Positions 33,236 to 44,598 of a DNA stretch of 64,000 nucleotides are shown here, piece after piece. The notes beneath the pieces were generated by a model. It was not told the origin of the DNA, ran no database searches, and worked only from the letters and a program-made list of their open reading frames with translations. Within the stretch, counting starts at the first letter, position 1. The number at the start of each line of letters is the position of its first letter. The stretch is from NCBI GenBank assembly GCA_012064385.1, contig QRDG01000023.1, positions 577,471 to 641,470 of the forward strand, read 5' to 3'. Both the position numbers and the translations under genes were made by a program. This stretch comes from Puccinellia tenuiflora. Lineage: Eukaryota; Streptophyta; Magnoliopsida; Poales; Poaceae.

Positions 33236-33545
33236 AAAATATTTAAATTCAAAATATGTTTATTTTTAAAAATGTTCAAAACTTAAAATATTCAGATTTT
33301 TAAAATGTTTAGTTTTTTTAAAAAATCATGTTTAAATAATAATTAAATTTGAAATTTATTTTTATTTTGAAAATGTTCGGATTTGAAAATATTAAGTTTT
33401 TATAAAAAATGTTCAGATTGAAAACAGAAAAGAGAAAAGGAATAGAAGAAAAAAACATGTAATTACGTCATGGGTCGCGGCCCAACTGACCGCCACGGGA
33501 GAGGAAGTGCGCGGCGCCTTCCTGCCGCTAACGCGGCGTATAGGA
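33236..33545. mobile_element. AT-rich transposon fragment
   Basis: AAAATGTTCAAA and AAAATATTCAGATTT motifs, then GGGTCGCGGCCCAAC and a CGGCGTATAGGAGG end. It resembles the core and one end of the element at 27331-28535. It is likely a deleted relative. Confidence 0.5.
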
Positions 33546-33550
33546 GGACC

Positions 33551-34325
33551 CACGCAAAGCTTACATACCACAACTAGGCTCAAAGTCCATCAACCTAGAT
33601 CTCCAACCCGGTATGATTTGCTTGTTCCGCCCGAACGGGCTCCTTTCACCTTTAATGGGCTGGGTTCGGCTTCTCCCCTGGAGCGGTGCGTGGCCGGCCG
33701 AACAGGCGCGAAGAAGCAGCAGCGACGTGTTTTGTCATTTTTTGGTTGCGTACCACGTGTACCACGTGGTGGTAGCGACGTGCGACGCCATGTCATTGTT
33801 GGATGTACGATACCGCGCGCAATGCGTCAAATGCCGATGCCGATGGATTTCAGGACAACCACCATGTCGTGGGATGCGGGAGGACAGGGGCCGGTATGAT
33901 GGGGCACATCGCCCTCGATCGATCATTCGTTCGATCCGTGCATCTGGGGATAATCTAAAGACGAAAATGTGATAGGATAGATAGATTGTCCTTTATCTTG
34001 TGATAGGAGGCGGACACCACACATGGATGGATTTCAAGACCACCACCTGGTGCTGCTGCCTGCTAGAGTGCTAGTCCCACGATCCGCGTCTCCGGCGGAT
34101 CCATCCAGTCGCTGCCGGGCACGGGCAGAAGCGGACAAACGTGATCTCGCTATTCATGTGTCAGTCTATCAGCGAAGGCCCCCCCGGCCGGCGCCAGCCA
34201 AACTGTTGGATTCTGAAATTTGGTGTGATCAATCGATGCCATACGCTGGCTGCAGACATAGACCTAGACCTAGTCCTACGCTGAACGAGAGAACACATGC
34301 AGCAGGTAGACACACGTAGCCGGTA
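33551..34325. repeat. Duplicated segment, copy 2
   Basis: Close match of 28536-29527 with one 184-bp unit missing and a deletion joining GATGCCGATG to GATTTCAGG near 33843. Confidence 0.85.
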
Positions 34326-35160
34326 GGCCGCGGCCTCGTGCCATGTTCCGGCGAGACCCTGCGCTGATTGCTGAACTTCTCTGACGCTGCCGGTGCTAGT
34401 GAAGTGCTGGTGGGAACGAACGGGAGGAGGCATGATGTGGCTCGTGGCTGACAGTGGTGGTGGTGCGTGGCAGGTCGGATAGCTGCAGCTGGGCTGGCTG
34501 ACGGGTGAACGGTTGGTTGCCGCCGTCCCGGCCAGCACCGTCTCCACAGTGCGCGTGGTAGAGACGGACGCAATCGTCGGGTGGAACAGAGCGAGAGCGA
34601 CGGCGATTGATGTGGGGCCGGGGTGGGGAAAGAAGAACGCGAAAGGAAGGAGCGATCGATCGAGGGCGGTGTTGCGATCTCGATCTGCGGAGATGGCGTA
34701 CGGGTGATTGTTAACCAAGGCGTCGCTGGCATGGCCTGGGTGTGGACTGGGGAGCTAGCTAGGCAGCAGATCGCGTCTGCCTGCGTACCGCGCTGCCCCG
34801 GGTCGCGCCCTCCCCGCGCGCGAGCGAGGCTCAGGGGCCACTTTCATCGACCATCGCTTTTTTACACGTCGACTTCGTCCGGGCTCAGATTTTTTCCCGT
34901 GTCGCCGTTTGGTTGGTTGCTCATCATAACCCTAATCAGATCCGTCGATATCAACCTCGTGCCTTTGGTTGCGTGGGTCACACCACGTAAGGTACACACA
35001 CGGCTTCACTAGGCTCCACTTAGTAAGTCTCGAAATCTACTACACACCTATAGTTTGATTGACCGTGCTAATAAGGGTACATGCTCTAGACTAGTATTTC
35101 GTGGGCACGGTTTAGAATATGCCAACTAGCCTTTGCATGCATGTTTTATTAAATTCAAAA
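34326..35160. other. GC-rich unclassified sequence
   Basis: Frames on both strands are open because of GC bias. No start, splice site or domain pattern favours one. It could be an old gene fragment carried by a transposon. I do not recognise it. Confidence 0.35.
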
Positions 35161-35164
35161 AAAG

Positions 35165-35275
35165 ATATGTTTGCACGGTTGGCTTTGTCGCGACGAGATC
35201 TTCGAAAGTAGATCTCATGTTACTATGTTTTGACGACATTATTTTTCGACCTTAGTTGAAGTCACTTTGGTCACC
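35165..35275. repeat. Fragment of the Mutator-like terminal repeat
   Basis: CGCGACGAGATCTTCGAAAGTAGATCTCATGTTACTATGTTTTGACGA-type sequence resembles the foldback arm at 26590-26640. Only one arm is seen here. Confidence 0.6.
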
Positions 35276-37090
35276 AGGTTATCAAATTATAATTAAATAG
35301 TTAATAGGTTTTCTGGAAAAAAGAATCTCACCAAACGTATGCTTTGCATGCTTTTACGGGTTTAGATTGGATCAAATACTCAGTTTCTGGACGTGTAAAT
35401 CATGGAAAGATTCTTCGCATTCATCCATGTCGTTCGTTTCTCTGCCCTTATAGGGATGGAAGCTCACACTCCGTGCCGGATGGATCAGTTCCGTACAACA
35501 CGTCTTTTTGATAAGAGACCGAATAATCGTAGTTTGATTTAAAATAAAATGTATACGGAAAATATGTGCGCGTCGACGAATAGGTTTCTTTTTTCCGTAC
35601 TCGGACGACGGACGCAGTCAAAAAAGGAAAAAAAATCCATGCGAGCAACCAAATAGTCCCTAGAAACTCAAAACTCAATGTAAGTATGCATCAGCCATCG
35701 GGCGACGAACGATGTATCCGTAACTAGGTTTCTCGAGGTTCGTTGTACACCCTTTTGAGTATCGTTAGGCGTACCCAGGACGTGGCCCGCGCTGAGTGTC
35801 ATGTATTTGCACGGTATGGCCGGCGTCCCTGAAAAAATCTCGATATTTGCGGACTCGTCGCCTTTCTATCAACGCGGGAACAATCCCGGCGGGCTCCGGC
35901 CAGCCGGAGCCGGAAAGCGGCGGCTTTGACGACAACGCACCGCGGAACCAAGCATCCATCGTGGGGAAGGGAAGCGAGCGACCGAGCGAGAGAGATAGAT
36001 TGAGGTGGGGCCCGGTCCCACCTGCAGCCACGCGGCGGGCCGACGCGGTGCTGCCGCGGATCTCCTTTGATTCCTCCCGTACGTTCCCGTCATGGACAGG
36101 CACGCGCCAGCAGCAGCTCGTTTTCGTCAGATTCTCTGCGGACGGCGCGGATAGCTGCGAGCCTGACAAAAAGGACGGAACTGCCACAGAGATCTATCTA
36201 TCTTCCCTTTCCGTGCTGTGCTTTCTCCTCCACCCGTGTCCACCGGATGGTGCGCGTTCGGTCGCATGCTTTTGTCCGGTGAACAAAATGGAAATTGCCA
36301 TATGAAGGTGGGTCTTTTCCCCTAATGGTCAATTTTGCTATGTATTTCTCTGGCAATGAATTTGTTATATATGTTAAATACAGATACAGTATATTGTTCG
36401 CTTATTCTTCTCGCGGACTAGTAAAGGAAATGGAGTCGGATACTACGAAGTCTATATTGCCAAAGAAGAAAATGGACTGTTATCCATTTTTGTATAATTG
36501 TATGTCATCCTTATCTACGGTTCATGTTAATCTTCTTGTTGTCCGGACTTCATCAAATTTATATATATACCTGGAGGTGGAGATACTATATCGAGCAAAT
36601 TCGCCCATCAAATCAATATGTACCACTGAAATGAACACACGATAGTGCATATGTTTGCTTATTTCTCCTCTAAATGAAAAGATAACTCTTTTGTCGGTTG
36701 CTCTACGAAGAAATTGAACAATAGCTTCCCCGCAAAAATAAACAACGTTGTTACGGGTGTGCGTGGTCAAATAAGCTTGATACTCTCCATGTTTACGATA
36801 TCCATGTTTGCTCATACGAGTATCGACGATTATCGATGAGTAGTGTGAAACTACTATGGCCGTGCATGCGCGAAGGCACCAAAAGTGTTTACCCAAAGGA
36901 TTTATGTGCTTTCGCTCTTCCCTAGCTAAATGGATGGTGACGCTGAGGGGAAATGTGCTTTTGTAAGGTGAAAAGGATAAAAATATTATTCTGGAGCTTG
37001 ATATTTTCCCCTAATGGTCCATTATGTGTTAATAGTATATACTTTTCTTGGTTAGATTAGGCTTCTAGACAAACCAACAGAGTAATTGAA
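35276..37090. other. Unclassified intergenic sequence
   Basis: No supported gene or structured repeat. A GC-rich part (35760-36260) has frames on both strands without domains. A TTTTCCCCTAATGGTC block occurs twice (about 36316 and 37006). Confidence 0.4.
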
Positions 37091-37095
37091 AGCCC

Positions 37096-37970
37096 CTAAA
37101 ACATTAAAGTAAATGAAAAGTGATACAACTCATACATTACATTGACCAAATTCGTCCAATGACTATGTATAACTGTGCCAGCACTTAGCAGGGTTGACAC
37201 GACAAATGTCATCATAGGGTGACTTATCGAAGGTGTGGATCTAGGTGACTTGGGAGTCATCTGGGTCGAGCTTAGTAGACATGATGTACCCAAGTTCGGC
37301 CCCTCCCGATGGAGGTAAAGGCATACTCCTCTTTGATTGATATTGATCTTGATAGTCTCGATCACATTGTTGTGGAATCGCTCTCGGCGAGTAGATACCG
37401 TGGTTGCTAGAGAACTACAAACTTAGATTGCTTCTAAGACTTAGGTTTGAGAAGGCATGGTGCCGACCTTATATACACATAGGCTCCAAGGTTTCAAGTT
37501 AACTCCCGGGTCCGGGAGTCACTGTCCTACTTGGAGTCTACGAAGTCTTCTCCTTGCTCGACAAGTTGAACCACTGCTTCTAATTGGACTCCATCTCTGA
37601 GTCGGCTCGGCCTAGCCCGGTATGCGCAAGCCCAAGGAGTGGTGTGGCCGTAAGCCTGCTATTGGCTACCTTGGTCTTGTGGGCCGCCTCGCTTTGTGGG
37701 CCTACCCAATTAGGCTCATGCAAGTTCATGATCTCGTGTTGATGATTCGGCCTACTTCTATGTAGGTTCACCGCTATGTGTAGCCCCGCGAGCAAGTGTC
37801 TTTCGATGTCTTCATGCTGGCACACAAGCTATAGAGTGCTCCAGACAGGCTAGAACAGTTGACGGATGTGCCCGTGTTATCCGAAGTCGAAGTGGATCTA
37901 TGCCTCTTCCTATCCTGGTACGATAATGTCGACATCACTCGATTGACGAGGGGTGCCCCGTGATGGGGTC
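37096..37970 (-). mobile_element. LTR fragment, minus strand (Gypsy-like)
   Basis: Read on the minus strand it has the features of a Triticeae LTR: a GC-rich upstream part, a TATATAAGG promoter motif (plus-strand 37465-37482), then a CT-rich and AAGCAATCTAAGTTTGTAG transcribed part ending near ACTCCCAAGTCACC. No partner LTR or interior is in the window. The family was not identified. Confidence 0.5.
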
Positions 37971-37974
37971 GCAG

Positions 37975-38660
37975 CATGGATTTTTTTTCTATGCAACAAA
38001 CGGAATAAACCCCAAGGATCTAGATCTACTAGGTGAAGATAGCGAAGGTGAGATCCAATCTATTACCCTTGAAGATAAACAAACGCGTTTTGTCGGTGTA
38101 GGGGTTGGCTAGTCGATCCCCGCAACTAGACTCGTCTAGTCGCGAGGAGATGTATTATCCTCGAGATCCAATCCGATGAAGTGCTACAACGGGCAGCACC
38201 TCCGCGGTATCCACACGTACGGCTCGATGAAGACGTCCACTCCTTGATCCCGCAAGCGAGGTGGACGTGGCCTTGATGATCTCAGCAACACGACGGTGTG
38301 GTGGTGATGATGACGATCTCCACGAGCAGGGCTTCGCCAAGCCAAGCACGAGGAGAGGGAGAGGAGGAGGTGGCGCATCACCCTAGGGTTAGGGTGGTGC
38401 GGCAGCTATGGAGGTGGAGGTGGTGGTGGCGCAGCCCTCCGGGAGAGGGGTGCAGCTAGGGTTAGGGTTTAGGGGTGCGGCTAGGCAACTTGGGGCAGCT
38501 CATGGGTGTGCCGCACCCCCTCCCCTCTCCCCTTTATATAGGTGGAGGGGGATCCCTAGGGACGGCCGGCCAAGGGGTGGCTTGGCCCCCAAGCCGAGTC
38601 CCCCTAGGATTCATCCTAGGGTTCGCCCCCCCTTTCCTTCTCTTGGCCGCAATGGCCCAT
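37975..38660 (-). mobile_element. LTR fragment, minus strand (Copia-like)
   Basis: On the minus strand the order is a C-rich part, a CTATATAAAGG promoter motif (plus 38531-38542), AACCCTAGGGTGATGCGCCACC, CT-rich leader, and an A-run end. This is the usual layout of large Triticeae Copia LTRs. It abuts the transposase remnant at 38664, where it replaces the gene's 5' part. Confidence 0.5.
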
Positions 38661-38663
38661 GTG

Positions 38664-40157
38664 GGCCTAAGGTTGATGATTTCATCGAGTTCGAATCAAG
38701 GAAGGCGGACTCCCAAGTCACCACAATTTATGATAACGAGGAGTTGATTTACCAAGTGAACGAGCCCGGAGGAACCACGGCCGATGGTGTACAACACGGA
38801 GGACGGGCATTCAAGGTCTCGCTCAAGAATTGCGATTGCACATGCGGGAGACCAATGTTGCTCCATCTCGCATGCTCACACTTGCTAACGGCGGCTCGTA
38901 CTCGACATGTCGATGTGAATCACCCGCTCACCGTGAGAGAGTCCGAGTTCTCTATCGTGACTACCAAGAAGACATGGGCGCCTAGATTTCACCCATACCT
39001 TGACCAATCACAATGGCCGGAGTATCATGGAATTCAACTATGGCCCCATGAGGATTGGAAGGTGATCAAACGGGAAGACGCAAGACAAAGCGTTTTAGAG
39101 GCGACATGGACAGTTGGGGTCGTGGTGGGCGAGAATGTCGCAACGACCAATTCCAAGAACCTCGTGACAGAGCCCGTTGTGGCAAGTGCAATTCTACCGG
39201 GCACAACGCAAGAAAATGCACCCAAAGGAAGAGAGCAAAGGGTAGTGAACCAAGCACAAGCCAACCAAGTCAACATGGTGGTCCTAGCCAACAAGTTGGT
39301 GGTAGCCAACAAAGTGGTCCCAGCCAACAATATGGTCCTAGTCAACATGGTGGTCCTAGCCACCAAGTTGGTGCTAGCCAACAAAATGGTCCCAACCAAC
39401 AATATGGTCCTAGCCAACATGGTGGTCCTAGCCACCAAGTTGATAATAGCCAACAAGCTCCTACGCAACAAAGAAGAAGCCAACAAAGAGTGAGCCAACA
39501 AACTCCTAGACAACAAAGAGGGAGAAGACTTGGGCTCACAAGAGGCCGTGTTGGTGGTGGTAGAGGCCGTGGTGGTGGTAGAACGGAGAGTATGATATGA
39601 TACCTTAGTGGACCCTTTCCGTATGTATCTCTATTTTAGTTTTGCATTCATATTGTTTCAAACATGTTTATTGTTATTTATGAATCACATGTTACTTACT
39701 AATAAATTGCTTCCAAATTTTTTTAGGTATGGCGGCGTCTCAACCGAACAAGGCAACAATCAATTGGGTGGACTCGGACGAGGAAGGTGAGAGGCCGGGT
39801 TGGTTGGAGGTGGGTTTGAGGAAGGTGAGAGAGCAAGATGCGGCCGAATGTGAGAGAAAGAAGAAAGAGGAGGAAGAAAAGAAGAAAGAGGAGAACGAAC
39901 AACTGAGGAAGGAGTACTATGCGTATCAACGCCGTCAGGAGAGAAAGATCAAAGAAGCAGCCGAGAAACGTCAAAGGGATTTTGAGGCGTCATGGACCAA
40001 GAATTGGGAAATGATGAGGGCAAAGAAGGAGAGGGAAGCGAAGATTTTCAGGGAGAGGGTGCTTCATGAGGCTCGTCTCGCAAGAGAAGCAGCTGAGGAA
40101 GAAGAGTTCACATCCAAGAGGAAGGACAAGGGAAAGGGGCCGGCCTCGACGCAGTAG
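38664..40157 (+). pseudogene. Mutator-like transposase, 3' part (SWIM, CCHC, coiled coil)
   Basis: Only the C-terminal part of a MuDR-type transposase remains; the DDE catalytic core is missing because the LTR fragment ends at 38663. A SWIM zinc finger (CDCTC...ACSH) lies at about 38829-38881. A frameshift near 39072 is needed to pass from WPHEDWKVIKRE to the following basic stretch. A CCHC knuckle (CGKCNSTGHNARKC) is at 39178-39219, then Gln/Ser/Gly-rich repeats and an RG-rich end. An intron 39590-39726 (GT...TTTTTTTAG) joins this in frame to a last exon 39727-40157 coding for a highly charged coiled coil (ECERKKKEEEEKKKEENEQL). SWIM plus knuckle are typical of MULE transposases. The gene converges on the PMD gene. 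Confidence 0.8.
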
Positions 40158-40377
40158 AGCTATGTGGTGGTCATCATGTTGTTTTATTAAACCTTGTACT
40201 AATGATGCACGCGTCGTTGTGAACCTTGTTTGGATTTATCTTTTGAACCTTGTTTGGATTTGTCTTTTGCAATTTCCAAATTCTGTCGATTTCTGTCGAA
40301 TTTAATTCGTTCATCACAATTTCCTGCTGTAATCCATATTCCATCAGGTTCCTGAAACAGGAACTGTTAGACAGTAT
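40158..40377 (+). other. Probable 3' UTR of the transposase gene
   Basis: T-rich, with a 23-bp direct repeat (GAACCTTGTTTGGATTT followed by ATCTTTT or GTCTTTT) at about 40220-40270. The hairpin array begins right after it. Confidence 0.45.
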
Positions 40378-40735
40378 AGCGCCTCACGGCTGGTTGCGCT
40401 GGGACAGCTCTCGGGAGCTCTCTGGGACAGAAAATATGCAGTGTGTAGCGCCTCAGGGCTGGGCGCTATACCATCATAGCGCCTTACTGCCAGGCGCTAC
40501 ACATTGACTTAGCCGTTTTTTTTGCTGGTTGCGCTGGGACAGCTCTCGGGAACTCTCTGGGACAGAAAATATGCAGTGTGTAGCGCCTCAGTGCTGGGCG
40601 CTACACCATCATAGCGCCTTACGGCGAGGCGCTACACATTGACTTAGCCGTTTTTTTGCTGGTTGCGCTGGGACAGCTCTCGGGAACTCTCTGGGACAGC
40701 TCTCGGGAACTCTCGGGCGCTATACCCTCAATTAA
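40378..40735. repeat. Hairpin array downstream of the PMD gene (134/135-bp units)
   Basis: A unit starting GCTGGTTGCGCTGGGACAGC occurs at 40389, 40524 and 40658 (periods 135 and 134). Each full unit holds two dyads with arms built on TGTAGCGCC and GGCGCTACA: about 40444-40472, 40477-40499, 40578-40606 (10-bp perfect arms, 9-nt loop) and 40612-40634. The third unit is cut short. The same arms recur upstream of the PMD gene at 44270-44470. Confidence 0.88.
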
Positions 40736-40869
40736 TTTCAGTTGCAAACAGCCATCCAGGAGAAGCATTTCCATCACATTCGACAATTTGATTACAGCAA
40801 ATATAAACACATCCATGACAACACATCCATGACAGCAAACAGAAACAACAAGTGCGACATTATTACAAG

Positions 40870-40931
40870 TTCATTACAAAACGACAAGTGCAAATAGAAA
40901 CGACAAGTGCAAATAGAAACGACAAGTGCGA
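40870..40931. repeat. 19-bp tandem repeat beyond the PMD stop codon
   Basis: GAAACGACAAGTGCAAATA repeats about three times. It lies in the presumed 3' UTR of the PMD gene. Confidence 0.8.
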
Positions 40932-40988
40932 CGGGTCCTTGTGCCTCGACCTCTTCATGCCATCTCCTACTTCCGTCATCTCCTACTC

Positions 40989-43970
40989 CTACTTCCGTCC
41001 ACGGGTCCGGCTGCCCCGACCTCTCTTTGGAGGAATCTTCTTCCTCCCCACCGGCTCCGTCTCTTGTTCCTCATCTACATCATTTTCAGACTCTTCATCG
41101 TCGTCCTCGTCGTACCTCATTATTCTACCCGCTATTGACCTTCGTGCCCGCTCGTCCTCACCAACCTTCTTCTTTCCTTTAGGCTCGTAGTCACTTGGTG
41201 TGTAAATCCGTCTAGCTGCCCTCTTCGACCTCATCAAGTAAGCAGACCGCTCTTGAGCCTCCTTCAATGTCATGGTATCCGGAATCTTAGAAACGACAAG
41301 TGTAGGGTTGCGTTAATTCAACAATAACATGATTGAAATTAGGCCTTCTTCAAGATCATACCTCCTCGTCCTCGTCCTCCAGATGAGCCGCGGAGGTGGT
41401 TTCACCCTCAATATCATCTTGCAGATCAAAAGGCGAATTGGATCTAGACTGCGACGGTGTTGTGTACTCGGGATCACGACAACCGAGTAAGTTCGCCAAC
41501 CGACGTAACCGTTGCGCCGAGCGCTACAAGACAAGTTTAACGGAGCACGAAATCAGCATGTGCCATGTTTTAACAGAATCCTCAAAATAATTGTACGTAC
41601 CTTAACAAAATCTCGAAGTGCACTTTCGCCCCCTTCTCCCGCTGGGGTGGTGCTCAACAACGTCTCGCTTGTACCGGCTTGTTTCTTTATCTCCTTGCGC
41701 TATGGACGAAAGAATGTCAACAAGTTATGCAAGCAAAAGAGAGATACGTCTGCCAAAACGGAAACGGGAAAGGGAACACTTACCACAAAGTTGAGCATGT
41801 TAGAAAAAGGGGTTTGGTTCCCCTCCCTCACCATCCTATTGTACTGGCTCTGGGCAAGTTCGTCGAACACGGTGGGCTCTTCCAAAATCTCCTCCTCAAA
41901 AGCAGACGGGCATATCTCCACACGGGTGCTCCGAAGAAACCATCGAATATAGTTGTTGAATGCAACTGGACAGTGGCCCTTTTGCCGGCCCCAACCACTC
42001 TCCTTACCTCTCTCGACACAAGTCTCGAACTCGATGACATATTTCTTGTGGTGTACGTCCCACTTCTTCACCTTCCTCTGTCTTTTTCTGTCCAAACTGC
42101 ATGTAAGGAACACACTATCAGTATCACCACGTAGAAGCAAAAACACACATTTCATTGTCTCTAACCTGTGAAGGGACTGGTCCGTGTCCACCCACTCAGC
42201 CGGGTGAGCCTGGAACAACCCAAACTGCCTCATCACGCGGTGCGGCAAGTGATACTCGACCGCCCAATTACATATCAACGGGCAGCACATCAGCCACAAA
42301 CGCTTTTCCTCCAAGCACTTCGGGTTCAAAGCATAATCCAGAACTACACCTAATTCATCACCGCTTCCATAAGGCTCCCATTCCACCTGACAACGAAGCA
42401 CAACAACATCAATTTCGAGAAAGAGCAAAATCATGTGAGCGACTTATGTAAAGACAGATACTAACCTGCTCGGGGGTAAGCGCATCAAACTCGTTGGTGT
42501 ACTGCTTGTACATGTTGTCGATGTCGCTGTGAGCCTCCGATACAACGTCCCACTTATATGCCCAAGTGGGACGCCGTAGAGGGTTATCCCCATAGTCGGC
42601 CCAAGGAAGGTACCCCACCTCTCGCGGGCGTCCAACTGGAAAGTGTTCCCAGCTCCAGACCGACAGTAGAAGCATAGCACCACCGATTCCACATTTGCTC
42701 CCTCTACGACAAGCATCGTCCAACTGCACATAAATGCAAACAAGGTTAACATAAGACATGTTTAAGATGGAAATATATGAAGAAACTAAAATCGACCCAC
42801 TAATTACCTGTCGGTACAAGTAGGCAAGCGCAGCAGAACCCCAGCTCCAGTTGGAGTCAAAGACGGTCAACGCCTTTAGCCACATCCACTGTGCAGTCCT
42901 TCCACCGCTATCGGCAAACAGAGTCCGAGAGAGAACATACCACACGTACACGCGAGCATACGTCTGGACCACGCCCTCATCGGCATTGACCGGGCAATGC
43001 GCGAAGTTCTGTACTATCCACGCGTAAGTAGCGCCAGCTGGGACTCTGTCTTTACTCTTATCTTCGAGCTCCTCAGGAGCCATACCAATAAGGGCATGCA
43101 TCTGCGCGCGCCACCCTTCAGAGTCTGTGCTCATGCACAGAGGCTTCCCCTCGATAGGAAGTCCAAGGATCATGGAAACATCTTGTAGAGTGACTGTCAT
43201 CTCGCCGGTCCGAAGGTGGAAACTGTGCGTCTCTGGCCTCCACCGGTCGACAAGAGCCGTGATTGCGGCCGCATTAAGGTTTGGGGTCGACCGGCTAACC
43301 AGCTGGATGAACGGGAGGAGGCCTAGCGTCTCGATGTATTCAGTGTACCGCTCGTCGTACAGCATGTCACTCGACGACGCCCCATGAGACCGAATCTTCA
43401 ACGGTAGAAGCTCCTGCAAATAGACAAATAAATTTATTACAACATTATCTTCTACCAATCAATAGAAAATTAATACATACAAGGGTAAAACTAATTTTAT
43501 TACCTCTCCCTTCTCCGCCATCAAATAGGCCCGGTGTTGAACATCGTAGTGATTATCTAGTAACCACACCATCCTACATATTATTCATACTATGTGAGTT
43601 ACATATTCCAAAAAATATTCCAAACACTTGACAAACCGAAACATGTCACTATGTGCCGAATATGTGAGCATGGTTCTAACATATAGAATCAGATTTCAAG
43701 CAAAACTAACCAATCCTAATGCTAATGCTATAGACACCATACCTATCCTAATGCTATAGATATTACCTATACATACTATACCTATCCTAATGTTGTAGAT
43801 ATTACAAAGATGTCATTGTTCCATAAGACAATCAAATAGACATTACATTTGCATCTAGACATGTAATTTCCACCTAACAATGTCATTTGCATCTAAACAT
43901 GTCATTGTTCTATAAGACAACCAAAGAAAATCAAGCTGTTTGCAAACAAATTCGGGGCTGAGCACATACC
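40989..43970 (-). CDS. Plant mobile domain (PMD) protein, MAIN-LIKE type, 674 aa
   Basis: An intact multi-exon gene. Coding exons on the minus strand are 43572-43504, 43413-42808, 42723-42466, 42386-42166, 42096-41784, 41699-41601, 41523-41362 and 41285-40989, all with GT-AG borders. They sum to 2025 nt with no stop before TAG at 40991-40989. A GC-rich 5' UTR exon without ATG ends at 43970, and its intron ends at 43574. The protein starts MVWLLDNHYDVQHRAYLMAE. Residues about 24-490 are the PMD (PF10536), with the hallmark LRTGEMTVTLQDVSMILGLP at 90-109. The tail is acidic and ends in a basic RGRGSRTRGRK, possibly nuclear. Family members MAIN and MAIL1 act with phosphatase PP7L in silencing and genome stability in Arabidopsis; many grass copies sit in transposons. 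The 84-nt intron at 42807-42724 and the 69-nt intron at 42165-42097 are multiples of three without stops, so retained forms would stay open. Confidence 0.88.
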
Positions 43971-43978
43971 TTGCTCTG

Positions 43979-44265
43979 AGGGGTCGGGGGAGGAGGCGGA
44001 GGAGCACGACCGGATGACCACGAACTCGGAGGACTTCCGGCCGGGAGGACCACGGGGAGGAGGGGGTGCGGTGGGGAAGGAGCGTGGCGGGGGAGGGAGG
44101 GGGCGGCGGTGGCGGGGAGGGAGCGTGGCGGGGGCGGGGTGGGAGTGTGGCGGGGGCGGCGGCGGGAGCCGCGGCGGCGCCTAACCCTAGCGGCGGGTGC
44201 GGTTGTTCTGGCTGAGAGTCTGGGCGAGTGGCGAATAGGGTGAGCCGTCGCCGCGCTTTACGGTG
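43979..44265 (-). promoter_or_regulatory. PMD 5' UTR and proximal promoter
   Basis: Extremely C-rich on the minus strand, with no ATG up to the donor at 43969-43968. No clear TATA box is visible between this exon and the hairpin array, which probably lies within 100-250 bp of the start of transcription. Confidence 0.45.
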
Positions 44266-44269
44266 CGCA

Positions 44270-44470
44270 GCATAGCGCCTTTCGGTATGGCGCTATGCCA
44301 CAACAGCATAGCGCCTTTCGGTAAGGCGCTATGCCACAGCAGCATAGCGCCTTACATCAAGGCGCTACATGACCACGAGTGGGCCCCTCGGACGACACGC
44401 TGGCATGGTGTGTAGCGCCTTACACCCAGGCGCTACACTGAATACTATATCGCCTGATTGTGAGGCGCTA
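44270..44470. repeat. Hairpin array upstream of the PMD gene
   Basis: Five dyads: 44270-44298 (10-bp arms GCATAGCGCC), 44306-44334 (same arms), 44345-44367 (9-bp arms TAGCGCCTT, 5-nt loop), 44410-44438 (11-bp arms GTGTAGCGCCT, 7-nt loop) and a decayed one at about 44448-44470. Arms match those of the downstream array, loops differ. Confidence 0.9.
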
Positions 44471-44598
44471 CCCAAAAGGGTTATTTCGGAAAATATTTTC
44501 AGCCAACATTTATTTCGTGAAATACTTTCCGTTTATGGTTATTTTCGGTCAAATTGCCGCGTGGAAACGTCTCGGCCCCCGCAATTCAAAGCCCCTTA
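44471..44598. other. AT-rich spacer and TTA target site
   Basis: TTATTTCGGAAAATATTTTC and similar AT-rich DNA, ending in TTA at 44596-44598, the left target duplication of the Harbinger element. Confidence 0.6.

Noticed and set aside
34161..34732. 185- and 167-codon minus frames
   Set aside because: They extend from the duplicated segment into unrelated GC-rich DNA and are not conserved in the other copies.
38408..38663. Upstream extension of the transposase frame as its N-terminus
   Set aside because: This part is LTR-like sequence on the other strand with a TATA motif; continuity of the frame is chance.
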